Assembly: GCF_039541575.1 (NCBI RefSeq)
Contig: NZ_BAABGM010000013.1
Span: forward strand, 62,001 to 126,000
DNA: 64,000 bases
Reading direction: 5' to 3'
Source: Fodinibacter luteus
GTDB lineage: Bacteria; Actinomycetota; Actinomycetes; Actinomycetales; Dermatophilaceae
Under the pieces are notes generated by a model that ran no database searches, was not told where the DNA came from, and saw only the letters and a list, made by a program, of their open reading frames with translations. Below are positions 25,506 to 34,493 of the stretch, one piece after another. The translations under genes and the position numbers were made by a program. How positions within the stretch are numbered: the stretch's first letter is position 1; each line of letters begins with the position of its first letter.

Positions 25506-26099
25506 ATGGCAGCCACGGCACGGATCCTCAGGTACACGGCGTTCACGCTCATGGCGCTGTTCGGTCTCCTCGGTGGGCTCTTCGCCGCGGGCTACGCGTT
25601 CGAGGACCTCAGCACGTGGGTGGCGGTCGGGAGCACGCTCGCCGTCGCCGTCCCGACGATCGTGCTCAGCGTGCTCGCGTTCCGCCTCCCGGACGCGACA
25701 GCCCCCTGGTTCGTCGCACTGACCGGCCTCGTCGCGGTCGGCACGCTCCTCGACGCCGGGTTCCAGCTCGTCGACCGGGACGCCGTGGGCCCCGTCGTCG
25801 CGATCGGGGTGTTCGCGCTCGCGGTCTCGCTCGCTGTCCTCGGCCTGCACCGGTCGGCCCTCGCGGGGGTGCTGCTCCTGCTGCTCGGCGCTGCTCAGCT
25901 CGGCGGGGTCGTGCTCGGGTTCTCGGGCGAGCTCGCCGAGGGTGGCGGGCCGAGCCTCGGCGCCGTGCTCACGACGTCATCGGGCGTCGTCGTCGTCCCG
26001 CTCCTCGTCGTCGGCCTGCTCTTCGTCGTGGCGGGCGCACTGACGCACGACTCGCTGCGCGTGCGGCACCTGCCGCCGACGGCGCACCCGGCCCACTGA
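25506..26099 (+). CDS. Membrane protein of unknown function
   Basis: This 197-residue protein has about six hydrophobic segments (first ones near residues 8-30 and 36-58) and a short basic/His-containing tail (RVRHLPPTAHPAH). No family was recognised. Three in-frame starts are possible (GTG 25488, ATG 25497, ATG 25506); the last has AAGGGA nine bases upstream and is preferred. Nothing was recognised in the 153 bases before it. It converges with the threonine aldolase gene. Confidence 0.7.
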   Translation: MAATARILRYTAFTLMALFGLLGGLFAAGYAFEDLSTWVAVGSTLAVAVPTIVLSVLAFRLPDATAPWFVALTGLVAVGTLLDAGFQLVDRDAVGPVVAIGVFALAVSLAVLGLHRSALAGVLLLLLGAAQLGGVVLGFSGELAEGGGPSLGAVLTTSSGVVVVPLLVVGLLFVVAGALTHDSLRVRHLPPTAHPAH

Positions 26100-26140
26100 C
26101 AGACCGCCCACCAGCCCGATCCCGGTCTCGGGCCGCGGGG

Positions 26141-27184
26141 TCAGGGGGTGCGTGAGCGCAACAGCGTCGTCGCCGCGTCGACCGCCGCGCCGGTGCCCGC
26201 GTCGTCGACGTCGAGGTGCCACACGGCGCGCACCCGGCCCGGCCCGACGGCATACGTCCGCACGCCCTGCTCGAGGAGCGCCGCGACGAACGCGGGTGCG
26301 TCCCAGCCGACCGCGCCGACGTCGAGGACGACGATGTTCGTCTCGACCGTGGACGCGTCGACCGCGGACGGTGCGGCCTGCGCGCACGCCGCGGCGAAGC
26401 GGGCCGCGCGGGCATGGTCGTCGGCGAGTCGCTCGACGTGGTGGTCGAGGGCGTGGAGGCCGGCCGCGGCGAGGATGCCGACCTGCCGCATCCCGGCGCC
26501 GTAGCGCTTGCGCCACACCCGGGCCTGCGCCATGGCCTCGGCCGAGCCGACGAGCACCGAGCCGACCGGGGCGCCCAGGCCCTTGGACAGGCAGACGCTC
26601 ACCGTGTCGAACTCGGCCCCGTAGTCGCGCAGGGCCACCCCCGACGCGACGTGGGCGTTCCACAGGCGCGCCCCGTCGAGGTGCATGGCGACGCCCAGCG
26701 GCGACGTGGCGGCGCGCACCTCGCGGATCGCCCCGATCGGCTGGACCGTGCCGCCCCCGAAGTTGTGCGTGTTCTCCACGACGACGAGCGCGGTCTCGAC
26801 CTGGTAGGGGCCCACCCCGGTCGTCACGAGCGACATCGGCCCTGCCGGGTCGAGCAGCCCCCGCTCGCTCGGCCACGAGCGGCTCGTGATGCCGGAGAAC
26901 GCGGCCGCCGCGCCGAGCTCGGCCCGCAGCACGTGCGCCATCTGGTCGGCGACGAGCTCCTGTCCGGGGGCGACGTGCAGCCGCAGCCCGAGCTGGTTCG
27001 CGAGCGAGCCGGTCGGCGCGAACAGGCCCGCCTCGTGCCCGAGGAGGTCGGCGACACGCTCCTCGAGCGCACGGACGGTGGGGTCCTCGCCGAAGACGTC
27101 GTCGCCCACCTCGGCCCGGGCCATGGCGTCGCGCATCGCGGCGGTCGGGCGGGTCAGGGTGTCCGAGAGGAGGTCGGCGCGCAC
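26141..27184 (-). CDS. Low-specificity L-threonine aldolase family enzyme
   Basis: This 347-residue PLP enzyme cleaves threonine or related beta-hydroxy amino acids to glycine and an aldehyde. Motifs: LLSDTLTRPTAAMRDAM at the start, GDDVFGEDPTV, FAPTGSLANQLGL, HLDGARLWNA (Asp that pairs with PLP), and the PLP lysine in VCLSKGLGAPVGSVL. Length fits the family. GTG 27184 is five bases downstream of the aroG stop, so the two are co-transcribed; a link between aromatic biosynthesis and glycine supply is not obvious. Confidence 0.9.
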   Translation of the reverse strand: MRADLLSDTLTRPTAAMRDAMARAEVGDDVFGEDPTVRALEERVADLLGHEAGLFAPTGSLANQLGLRLHVAPGQELVADQMAHVLRAELGAAAAFSGITSRSWPSERGLLDPAGPMSLVTTGVGPYQVETALVVVENTHNFGGGTVQPIGAIREVRAATSPLGVAMHLDGARLWNAHVASGVALRDYGAEFDTVSVCLSKGLGAPVGSVLVGSAEAMAQARVWRKRYGAGMRQVGILAAAGLHALDHHVERLADDHARAARFAAACAQAAPSAVDASTVETNIVVLDVGAVGWDAPAFVAALLEQGVRTYAVGPGRVRAVWHLDVDDAGTGAAVDAATTLLRSRTP

Positions 27185-27189
27185 CGGCG

Positions 27190-28542
27190 TCAGTCCTGGT
27201 TGAGCATCTCTGCGACGAGGAACGCCAGCTCGAGGCTCTGCTGGTGGTTCAGCCGCGGGTCGCACACCGACTCGTACCGCAGGTTGAGGTCGGCGTCGAG
27301 GATGCGCTCGGACCCGCCGATGCACTCGGTGACGTCGTTGCCGGTGAGCTCGACGTGGATGCCGCCGGGCACGGTGCCGAGGGCCCGGTGCACCTCGAAG
27401 AAGCCCTCGACCTCCTCGACGACGTCGTCGAAGTCGCGGGTCTTGTAGCCCGACGCGGACTCGAAGGTGTTGCCGTGCATCGGGTCGCAGACCCAGGTGA
27501 CCGACGCGCCGGAGGCGGTCACCTTCTCGACGATCGTCGGCAGGGCCTCGCGGATGCGACCCGAGCCCATCCGGGTGATGAAGGTCAGTCGTCCGGGCTC
27601 GCGCCGGGGGTCCACCTTGTCGATGATGCGCAGCAGGTCGTCGGTGTCGGCGGTCGCGGAGACCTTGATGCCGACCGGGTTGCGCACCGACGCGACGAAG
27701 TCGATGTGCGCGCCGTCGAGGTCGCGGGTGCGCTCCCCGACCCAGACGAAGTGGCCGGAGGTGTCGTAGAGGTCCCCGGTGCGGGAGTCGACCCGGGTCA
27801 TCGGGCGCTCGTAGTCGAGGACGAGCGCCTCGTGCGCGGAGAAGAACTCCGTCGTGCGCATCGCCTCGAAGTCGGCGCCGCAGGCGTTCATGAACTTCAT
27901 CGCCTTGTCGATGTCCTTGGCGAGCCGCTCGTAGCGCGCGTTGGCGGCGTTCGCGACGAAGCCCTTGTTCCAGTCGTGGACGTGGCGCAGGTCGGCGAAG
28001 CCGCCCGTCGTGAAGGCCCGCACGAGGTTGAGGGTGGCGCTGCTCGCGTGGTACGCCCGGACGAGGCGCTGGGGGTCGGGCGTGCGCGCGGCCTGCGTGA
28101 AGTCGAAGTCGTTCACCATGTCGCCGCGGTAGGCCGGCAGGGTGACTCCCTCGCGGGTCTCCTCGGTGCTCGAGCGCGGCTTCGCGTACTGCCCCGCCAT
28201 CCGGCCCACCTTGACGACCGGGACGGAGGCGCCGTACGTGAGCACGGCGGCCATCTGCAGGATCGTCTTGACCCGGTCGCGGATGTTGTCTGCGGTGGCG
28301 GAGGCGAAGGTCTCGGCGCAGTCACCGCCCTGGAGCAGGAACGCCTCACCACGGGCCACCGCCGCGATCCGCTCGCGCAGCACGTCGCACTCACCCGCGA
28401 AGACGAGCGGTGGGTAGCTCGCGAGCGTCGCCACCGCCTCGTCGAGGGCCGCCCGGTCGGGCCAGGCCGGCTGCTGGGCGGCAGGCCGGCCGGCGCCGGC
28501 GGCGAGCCGCTGGCGGGGGTCGGGGGCGGTGGTCGTGCTCAC
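27190..28542 (-). CDS. aroG: Class II 3-deoxy-7-phosphoheptulonate synthase
   Basis: This 450-residue enzyme joins phosphoenolpyruvate and erythrose 4-phosphate, the first step of the shikimate pathway. It is the plant-like class II form: FLLQGGDCAETFASATADNI, KVGRMAGQYAKPRS (PEP/metal site), YRGDMVNDFDF, FFSAHEALVLDYE and CDPMHGNT. Length matches AroG of M. tuberculosis. The start is GTG 28542, eight bases after a TATCCT -10, giving a leaderless mRNA. The threonine aldolase gene follows five bases after its stop. Confidence 0.95.
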   Translation of the reverse strand: MSTTTAPDPRQRLAAGAGRPAAQQPAWPDRAALDEAVATLASYPPLVFAGECDVLRERIAAVARGEAFLLQGGDCAETFASATADNIRDRVKTILQMAAVLTYGASVPVVKVGRMAGQYAKPRSSTEETREGVTLPAYRGDMVNDFDFTQAARTPDPQRLVRAYHASSATLNLVRAFTTGGFADLRHVHDWNKGFVANAANARYERLAKDIDKAMKFMNACGADFEAMRTTEFFSAHEALVLDYERPMTRVDSRTGDLYDTSGHFVWVGERTRDLDGAHIDFVASVRNPVGIKVSATADTDDLLRIIDKVDPRREPGRLTFITRMGSGRIREALPTIVEKVTASGASVTWVCDPMHGNTFESASGYKTRDFDDVVEEVEGFFEVHRALGTVPGGIHVELTGNDVTECIGGSERILDADLNLRYESVCDPRLNHQQSLELAFLVAEMLNQD

Positions 28543-28550
28543 GAGGGTCA

Positions 28551-28556
28551 AGGATA
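28551..28556 (-). promoter_or_regulatory. -10 element of aroG, leaderless
   Basis: Minus-strand TATCCT lies eight bases before GTG 28542. Confidence 0.55.
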
Positions 28557-28631
28557 GGTCCCGACCCGGTGGGGCCCCTCTGTGCCCGCATGCCGGTATG
28601 CCTGGCCGGGCCACCGGACGCCCCACAGCGG

Positions 28632-29339
28632 TCAGGGCGCCGTGGCCTCGTCGTCCTCGAGGCCACGCGCCAGGGCGAAGCGCACGAGCTCGACCCGGTT
28701 GTGGAGGTGGAGCTTGCCGAGGGTGTTCTGGACGTGGTTCTGCACGGTGCGGTGCGACAGGAAGAGCTCGGCGGCGATCTCCTTGTAGGACATCCCGGTG
28801 GCGACGAGGCGCAGCACCTCGGTCTCGCGCTCGGTGAGCTCGGGGATCGGGCGCCGGCGCTCGGTCGCACTCGTGGGCTGTGGCTGCGGGGCGTCGGCCA
28901 TCCGCCGGAACTCGCCGAGGACGAGCCCCGCGAGGCCGGGGGTGAACACGGCCTCGCCCCTGGCGGTCGCCCGGACGGCGTCGACGATCTCTCCCGCCGA
29001 GGCCGACTTCACGAGGTACCCGGTGGCTCCCGCCTTGATCGCGGCGAGGACGTCGTGCTGCTCGCCGCTCGCCGACAGGATGAGCACCCGCGTCGGCAGG
29101 TCGCCGAGGGCCCGGCACACCTCGTCACCGCGCATCCCCGGCAGGTTGAGGTCGAGCACGAGCACGTCGGGGCGCGTGGCACGGGCCCGACGGACCGTCG
29201 CGGGCCCGTCGGCCGCGGTCGCCACGACGGCGATGCCGTGCTCCGTGAGGTCGCGCTCGAGCGCCGAGAGCCACAGCGGGTGGTCGTCGGCGACGAGAAC
29301 GGTGGGACCGGGCACGGCAGGCGGTGCGGTGTCGCTCAT
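28632..29339 (-). CDS. NarL/LuxR-family response regulator
   Basis: This 235-residue regulator has a receiver domain (VLVADDHPLWLSALE; phospho-Asp in VLVLDLNLPGM near residue 63; Lys in GYLVKSA) and a C-terminal LuxR helix-turn-helix (LTERETEVLRLVATGMSYKEI, LFLSHRTVQNHV). Its ATG overlaps the stop of the sensor kinase by four bases (ATGA, 29336-29339), so the pair is translationally coupled. Targets are unknown. Confidence 0.93.
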   Translation of the reverse strand: MSDTAPPAVPGPTVLVADDHPLWLSALERDLTEHGIAVVATAADGPATVRRARATRPDVLVLDLNLPGMRGDEVCRALGDLPTRVLILSASGEQHDVLAAIKAGATGYLVKSASAGEIVDAVRATARGEAVFTPGLAGLVLGEFRRMADAPQPQPTSATERRRPIPELTERETEVLRLVATGMSYKEIAAELFLSHRTVQNHVQNTLGKLHLHNRVELVRFALARGLEDDEATAP

Positions 29340-30565
29340 CGACGCTCCGGGGTGCTCTGGGGGGCGGTCGCCCGGGGTGGGGTGCGGCCGGCGGTGTCCG
29401 GGGAGGCGGCGCGCGGGACGGTCATCCGCACGACGCACCCACCGCCGGGCCGGGTCGTCCACGTCACCGAGCCTCCGAGGTCCTCGATGCGCCCGCGGAT
29501 CGACGAGCTGACGCCCAGCCGGCCGCGGTCGGCGGCCCCGAGGAGGTCGGCCGGCTCCGCCCCCACCCCGTCGTCGCGGATCGTCACCTCGAGCCCGCCC
29601 GAGCCACCCTCGAGGAGCACCCAGGCGCGGGCGCCCGGGCCCGCGTGGCGGTCGACGTTGTCGAGCGCCGCCGCGACGGCGGCGTCGACCTCGCGGGCGA
29701 CGAGCGGGTCGAGCGCGACGGGGTCGGCCGGGACCGAGACTGACACGTCGGGGCGTTCGTGCGCCGTGAGCAGCCGGCGCAGGTCGAGCTCGACGTCGCC
29801 GCCCCGCAGGTCGACGTCGGCCACGTCGGGTGCACCGGTGCCGGACACGAACCGGCGCAGCGAACGCTCCTGCTCCGCCGCGATGACGGATAGCTCGGCG
29901 GCGGGGCCGCCGATCTCGTCGCCGCGACGGTGGATGTAGGCGAGCGACTGGAGCACGCCGTCGTGCACGACGCGGGCGATCCGCTCCCGCTCGTGGAGGC
30001 GCTCGCGCTCAAGGAGCACCTGTTCCTCCCGCTCCAGGCCGGTGCGGGCCAGGTCGACGGCCAGGCCGACGAGCCCACCGAGGAGGAACAGCAGGACGAT
30101 GTTGTGGACCGTGGCCTGGGTCGGGGTCCCGACCTCGATGAGGTCGGCCACCGCGATGACGCCGGCCGCGATGAGGCCGCCGCGGGCACCCGCGACGACC
30201 GCACCCCCGGCCACCGAGCCCGCCGCCCAGATCGTCGGGATGGTGAACTGGCCTGCGGCGATGGCCTCCGGCGTCTCGGCGAGCATCGTGGCGAAGATGC
30301 CGACGACGGCGATCGAGACCTCGACGACGACGAGTCGCACGCTGCGCCGCCGGTAGGCGAGCAGGGCGAGTGACCACACGAGCATGACGGCGATGACGAC
30401 GGCCGCGACCCACGGCCGCACCATCGTCTCGTGGCGCTGCCAGGCGAGCCACGCGGCGTACAGCGCGGCGAGCGGTCGGAAGACGTCGAGCCCGCGGTGG
30501 AAGGACTCGACGACGACCGGCTCGCGCCGGCCGGAGCGCACCGAGCTCGGTCCGAGCACCCCCAT
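29336..30565 (-). CDS. HisKA_3-type sensor histidine kinase
   Basis: This 409-residue membrane kinase has about six hydrophobic segments in its first 200 residues, a short coiled coil (LEREEQVLLERERLHERE) and a dimerisation domain with the phospho-His in RIARVVHDGVLQSLAYI. The HATPase domain follows (ALDNVDRHAG, VTIRDDGVGAE, GVSSSIRGRIEDLGG). No extracellular sensor domain is evident, so the signal may be sensed in the membrane. The start is ATG 30565 with AGGA upstream, 10 bases after the acyltransferase stop, linking membrane lipid synthesis and this two-component system in one operon. Confidence 0.9.
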   Translation of the reverse strand: MGVLGPSSVRSGRREPVVVESFHRGLDVFRPLAALYAAWLAWQRHETMVRPWVAAVVIAVMLVWSLALLAYRRRSVRLVVVEVSIAVVGIFATMLAETPEAIAAGQFTIPTIWAAGSVAGGAVVAGARGGLIAAGVIAVADLIEVGTPTQATVHNIVLLFLLGGLVGLAVDLARTGLEREEQVLLERERLHERERIARVVHDGVLQSLAYIHRRGDEIGGPAAELSVIAAEQERSLRRFVSGTGAPDVADVDLRGGDVELDLRRLLTAHERPDVSVSVPADPVALDPLVAREVDAAVAAALDNVDRHAGPGARAWVLLEGGSGGLEVTIRDDGVGAEPADLLGAADRGRLGVSSSIRGRIEDLGGSVTWTTRPGGGCVVRMTVPRAASPDTAGRTPPRATAPQSTPERR

Positions 30566-30575
30566 GCGGATCCTG

Positions 30576-31394
30576 TCAGCTCGCGCGCCGCTGGGGGCCG
30601 GCGTCGTCGTCGAGGCCCTCCGCGGCGTCGAGGGCACCCTCGAGCTCGGAGACGGCGCGACCGGGCTGCGCCGCCTCGTGGGCCTCCTTGGCCCGGATCT
30701 TCTTCTCGCGGGCGATGCGGTCCTTCATGGCCGAGGCGTACATGTCGACGTACTCCTGGCCGGACAGCTCCATCATCGCGTACATGATCTCGTCGGTGAT
30801 CGAGCGCAGGACGAACCGGTCGCCCTCCATCCCCTCGTAGCGGGAGAAGTCGAGGGGGGCGCCGATCCGCACGCCGACGCGGATGAGCTTGGGGATCTTC
30901 TTGCCGGTCGGCTGGGCCTTGTCGGTGTCGATCATCGCCACGGGGATGACGGGCACCCCTGCCTCGAGCGCCATCCGGGCCACGCCGGTCTTGCCCTTGT
31001 AGAGCCGGCCGTCGGGGCTGCGGGTGCCCTCGGGGTAGAGCCCGAGCAGCTCGCCGCGGCGCAGCACCTTCAGGCCCGAGCGCAGCGCGGCCTCGCTCGC
31101 GCGACCCCCCGAGCGGTCGACGGGCAGCTGACCGACCCCCTTGAAGAACGCCGCGGTGAGCCGGCCCTTGAGGCCCTCCCCGGTGAAGTAGTCGGACTTG
31201 GCGAGGAACGTCATCCGGCGCGGCACGACGAGCGGCAGGAAGATCGAGTCGGAGAAGGACAGGTGGTTGCTCGCGAAGATGGCGCCCCCGGTCTCCGGGA
31301 CGTGCTCGGACCCCTCGACCCAGGGCCGGAAGAGCAGGCGGAGGATCGGCCCGAGGACGACCGTCTTCAGCACCCAGTAGAACAACCGGACCAC
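30576..31394 (-). CDS. 1-acyl-sn-glycerol-3-phosphate acyltransferase (PlsC family)
   Basis: This 272-residue acyltransferase makes phosphatidic acid from lysophosphatidate. Catalytic motif NHLSFSD (H-x4-D) and substrate motif LYPEGTRSPDG are intact. The N-terminus (LFYWVLKTVVLGPILRLLF) is a membrane anchor. The C-terminus has a charged tail (REKKIRAKEAHEAAQ). It corresponds to Rv2182c. GTG 31394 is the listed start; a purine run immediately upstream is too close for good spacing, and TTG a few codons inside is an alternative. Confidence 0.9.
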   Translation of the reverse strand: MVRLFYWVLKTVVLGPILRLLFRPWVEGSEHVPETGGAIFASNHLSFSDSIFLPLVVPRRMTFLAKSDYFTGEGLKGRLTAAFFKGVGQLPVDRSGGRASEAALRSGLKVLRRGELLGLYPEGTRSPDGRLYKGKTGVARMALEAGVPVIPVAMIDTDKAQPTGKKIPKLIRVGVRIGAPLDFSRYEGMEGDRFVLRSITDEIMYAMMELSGQEYVDMYASAMKDRIAREKKIRAKEAHEAAQPGRAVSELEGALDAAEGLDDDAGPQRRAS

Positions 31395-31415
31395 CCTTCA
31401 TCACGCGACGCCCGA

Positions 31416-31421
31416 ACTCTA
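31416..31421 (-). promoter_or_regulatory. -10 element of the acyltransferase-kinase operon
   Basis: Minus-strand TAGAGT is placed to start transcription about 15 bases before GTG 31394. Confidence 0.4.
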
Positions 31422-31500
31422 GTGCACTGGGTCACACTGCCGGTCGGGCGGACGCCGTGCGAAGATCGTCATCCCAGCCCGCAGCACCGTAGGAGACCTC

Positions 31501-32196
31501 GTGCCCGACCGGCCCGGCGACATGGACGAGCGCGACGTCGACGCGCGCTTCGCATCCATCGTGGCCCGCTGGGACGGGCCGCTGCCCGACCCCCACCTCC
31601 CGGTGGAGGACGCCGCGCCCCGGACCTCGGATGCCGCGCCGGGCGAGCCGGATGCGCCGGATGCGCCGGATGCCGTGAAGCCCCCCTCGGCCGCGCCGGA
31701 TGCCGTCGGGCTCGGGCCGGCTGCCCCGCCGGCCGGGACCCCCGAGGCGGGTCATCCCGAGGCGGCTGCGCCGGAGGCGAGCCCGCCCGACACGGGTGAC
31801 CCGGCCGCCCAGACAGCGGCTCCTCCGTCGCCCTGGGTCAACCCCTCCCCGCTCGACGTCGTCGTCCCCCCGACGGCGTGGCGGACCCCGGAGCCCACCG
31901 ACCCGGTCACCGAGCGGGCCGCTGCCGAGGCCGAGGCGGCGCTCGAGGAGGAGGAGCACTTCGAGCCGCCCGAGGTGATCCTGCCGCCGCAGGAGGACCT
32001 GCACTTCTGGGGTGCGGTCATCGGCCTCGTCGCGGGCCCGCTCATGCTGCTCTACGTCGTCTTCGCGCGCCCGTTCCACAGCACGCGCTGGTTCGTCGCG
32101 GCGGTCGTCGTCTCGCTCGTCGGGTTCGGGCTGCTCATCCTGCGCCAGCCCAAGCACCGCGACCCCACGAGCGGGGACGACGGGGCACGCATCTGA
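31501..32196 (+). CDS. Disordered N-terminus, two-segment membrane protein
   Basis: This 231-residue protein has an N-terminal half rich in Pro, Ala, Asp and Glu (repeated PDA units encoded by GGATGC-containing repeats at 31649-31700), then an acidic stretch (AEAEAALEEEEHFEPP) and two membrane segments in the last 60 residues (GAVIGLVAGPLMLLYVVFA, WFVAAVVVSLVGFGLLIL). GGAG precedes GTG 31501. No family was recognised. The disordered cytoplasmic half and small membrane anchor suggest a scaffold or regulator, but there is no direct evidence. Confidence 0.7.
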   Translation: MPDRPGDMDERDVDARFASIVARWDGPLPDPHLPVEDAAPRTSDAAPGEPDAPDAPDAVKPPSAAPDAVGLGPAAPPAGTPEAGHPEAAAPEASPPDTGDPAAQTAAPPSPWVNPSPLDVVVPPTAWRTPEPTDPVTERAAAEAEAALEEEEHFEPPEVILPPQEDLHFWGAVIGLVAGPLMLLYVVFARPFHSTRWFVAAVVVSLVGFGLLILRQPKHRDPTSGDDGARI

Positions 32197-32221
32197 CGAC
32201 GTCGGACGGACCCGCCCGACG

Positions 32222-32256
32222 CGCGCCGACCGCGTCGCGCGCCGACCGCGTGGCGC
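32222..32256. repeat. Tandem 15-mer downstream of the L,D-transpeptidase gene
   Basis: GCGCGCCGACCGCGT is repeated in tandem with small variation in the 75-base gap between the convergent membrane-protein and transpeptidase genes. The copies do not form a clear terminator hairpin. Confidence 0.45.
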
Positions 32257-32271
32257 TCGGGAACGCCCCGG

Positions 32272-33690
32272 TCAGCGGTGGCTGACGACCGCCGTGCCGA
32301 CCGTCGCGAAGTCGTAGACCCACTTCGCGGCCCCGACGGGCAGGTTGACGCAGCCGTGCGAGCCGGTGTACCCGAAGGACGAGCGCCACGGCGCGCCGTG
32401 GAGGGCGTAGCCGCGGTGGAAGAAGGTCGACCACGGCACGTTCGGGGTCTCGTAGGGCGAGCCGTCGGCGTTGTTCCCGCGCATCGTCATCATCGGGTTC
32501 TTGTGGTAGACGCGGAAGGTGCCGGCGACGGTCGGCGTCTCGGGCGCCCCGTTGACCATGGAGATCGGCCCGTACACGACGTCCGCCCCGACGTAGGCGG
32601 TCATCGTGTGGCTGCCGAGGTCGACGTCGATCCACTTCTCGCCGGGCGCGGCCGGGTAGGCGAGTCGCTCGGCGCCGGGCGCGACGACCCGGTCGGTCCA
32701 CGTGGCCTCCACGGTCTCGTACTCGAAGTCACCGGCGTACGCACGACCTGCGGCGACCGCCTCCGCTGCCGCGGTCGCGACGGCGGCCGCGTTCGTGACC
32801 GACCTGCCGTCGCGGGCCTTCTTGACGACGGTGAGCACCGAGCCCGAGGGGGCGACGTTGCGCATTCCCGAGCGCGGGGTGACCTTGGCGTCCTTGGCGA
32901 GCGAGTCCACCCAGGAGCGGATCTTCTTCGCGTCGAGCTGCGGGGCGCCGAGCGAGCCGTCGGCGGAGGGGATCGTCACCCACGACGCCTTCGCCCGCGC
33001 CGACGCGGCATGCTCGTCCTCGCCGTCGGAGACGACGACCTTGCGCTTGACGATGGCGTTCGCCGCGGCGGCGGCCTCCTCGGCCTCGGCGGTGGTGACG
33101 TCCGGGGTGACGTCGGTGAACCGCACCGTGGCCGTCGCCGACGACAGGTCGCGGGCAGCAGCCGCGACGACGTCCTGGAAGCTGTCCGCCTCGACGGTGT
33201 GGCCCTGCACCGCCGGCACGACGCGGAAGGACGTCTTCTTCTTCGACAGCTCGACGCGCGCGTCCGAGCCGGCCTTGCCGGCCTTGCCGACGAGGTCGGC
33301 GGCGACCGCCTCCGCCACCGCGGGGTCGGTGCGCACCACGGCGTCGACGTCACGGTCGGACAGGAGCGACGTCGCGTACGACGACCACGACTTGTTGGCG
33401 GCGAGCACGGCATCCACGGTCGCGTCGACGTCGACGGTGTAGCCGAGGTCGGTGAGGGTGACGGCGCGCGAGGCCTCGCCGGCCTCGATCGTGATGGCCA
33501 CGTCGGCGGCGCGCTCGCGCACGATGTCCTCGACCTCGGCACGGGTCAGCCCAGCGACCGGGACGCCGGCGACCGCGCTGCCCGGCAGGGCGCGGTCCTG
33601 GTAGTGCGCCGCGTACGCGGTTCCGGCGCCGCCGAGCACCATCGGGACCGCCACGGCGGCGGTGAGCAGCATCTTGCTGCGCCTGTTCAT
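32272..33690 (-). CDS. L,D-transpeptidase with YkuD domain
   Basis: This 472-residue exported enzyme forms 3-3 cross-links in peptidoglycan. A Sec signal peptide (MNRRSKMLLTAAVAVPMVLG, cleavage after AYA) is followed by two putative peptidoglycan-binding (PG_binding_4-like) repeats up to about residue 330. The C-terminal YkuD domain carries LHGAPWRSSFGYTGSHGCVN near residues 430-450, with catalytic Cys in SHGCVNLP and its His. Length and order match actinobacterial ErfK/YkuD proteins. The ATG is preceded by a GAGAGG-like site. Confidence 0.93.
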   Translation of the reverse strand: MNRRSKMLLTAAVAVPMVLGGAGTAYAAHYQDRALPGSAVAGVPVAGLTRAEVEDIVRERAADVAITIEAGEASRAVTLTDLGYTVDVDATVDAVLAANKSWSSYATSLLSDRDVDAVVRTDPAVAEAVAADLVGKAGKAGSDARVELSKKKTSFRVVPAVQGHTVEADSFQDVVAAAARDLSSATATVRFTDVTPDVTTAEAEEAAAAANAIVKRKVVVSDGEDEHAASARAKASWVTIPSADGSLGAPQLDAKKIRSWVDSLAKDAKVTPRSGMRNVAPSGSVLTVVKKARDGRSVTNAAAVATAAAEAVAAGRAYAGDFEYETVEATWTDRVVAPGAERLAYPAAPGEKWIDVDLGSHTMTAYVGADVVYGPISMVNGAPETPTVAGTFRVYHKNPMMTMRGNNADGSPYETPNVPWSTFFHRGYALHGAPWRSSFGYTGSHGCVNLPVGAAKWVYDFATVGTAVVSHR

Positions 33691-33805
33691 GCTGACCGGT
33701 ACCTCTCCAGACCTCGGCACGACCACCTCGTGCCCCCCTCCATGATGGGGCATGCGGCCCCGCCGTGCGACGCGTTCCCACGGTGAGCCGGGTATCTGGC
33801 CGGGC

Positions 33806-34486
33806 TCATGGGCCGACGTCGAGGTCGACCCAGGTGGCGCGGTGGTCGCTCGCACGCGCCCACACGGCATCCGGAAGGAGCACCTCGCGGTGCGGGAGCA
33901 CGCGCAGCGAGGGCGAGGCGAAGACGACGTCGAGACGGCGCCGGGGGGCGCGTGCCGGGTAGGTCGGCACGTCCGGCGAGACGAGCCGCATCCGGTCCGG
34001 CACGTCGATGAGCCGCCAGGCCGCGCCGGAGTCGCCCTCGTTGAGGTCACCGGCGAGCACGAGCGGGCCGCGGTCGGCGAGCGCCTGGAGGATCCGCTCG
34101 GTGTGGCTCACCCGCTCGTGCGGCTTGAGGCTGAGGTGCACCGAGACGACGGTGAGCTCGGCGCCGCCGGGCACGGCGATCCGGGCCACCGCGTAGCCGC
34201 GGGTGCGATCGGGCCAGCGCACCGGCAGCCTCGCGTGGTGGCTGGCGAGCACCCGCACCCGCGGGGAGGTGAACACGGTCGTCCCGCCGCTGCCACGGTG
34301 CCGCCCCGGCCAGCGCATGCCGCACGAGGCGGCGAACCGGGCCACCCGCCACCCCCCGAGGAACCGTCGCGGCACCTCCTGGAGGCAGAGGACGTCCGGG
34401 TCGATGGCGCGCACGATGCGCGCGGCGAGGCGGTGGTCGTCGAGGAAGTCGCGGGTGTTGTAGGTCGCGACCCGCACCGCGGGCAC
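33806..34486 (-). CDS. Endonuclease/exonuclease/phosphatase-family hydrolase
   Basis: This 226-residue protein has the EEP fold motifs: YNTRDF near the start, LCLQEVP (metal Glu), HLSLKPHER, LAGDLNEGDSG and the terminal SDHRATWVDL. It is a metal-dependent phosphoesterase that could act on nucleic acid or phospholipid headgroups; the substrate is unknown. It has no signal peptide. It starts at GTG 34486 (GTG 34477 is an alternative), seven bases after the ROK kinase stop, as last gene of the operon beginning at 37762. Confidence 0.88.
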   Translation of the reverse strand: MPAVRVATYNTRDFLDDHRLAARIVRAIDPDVLCLQEVPRRFLGGWRVARFAASCGMRWPGRHRGSGGTTVFTSPRVRVLASHHARLPVRWPDRTRGYAVARIAVPGGAELTVVSVHLSLKPHERVSHTERILQALADRGPLVLAGDLNEGDSGAAWRLIDVPDRMRLVSPDVPTYPARAPRRRLDVVFASPSLRVLPHREVLLPDAVWARASDHRATWVDLDVGP

Positions 34487-34493
34487 GGTGGCC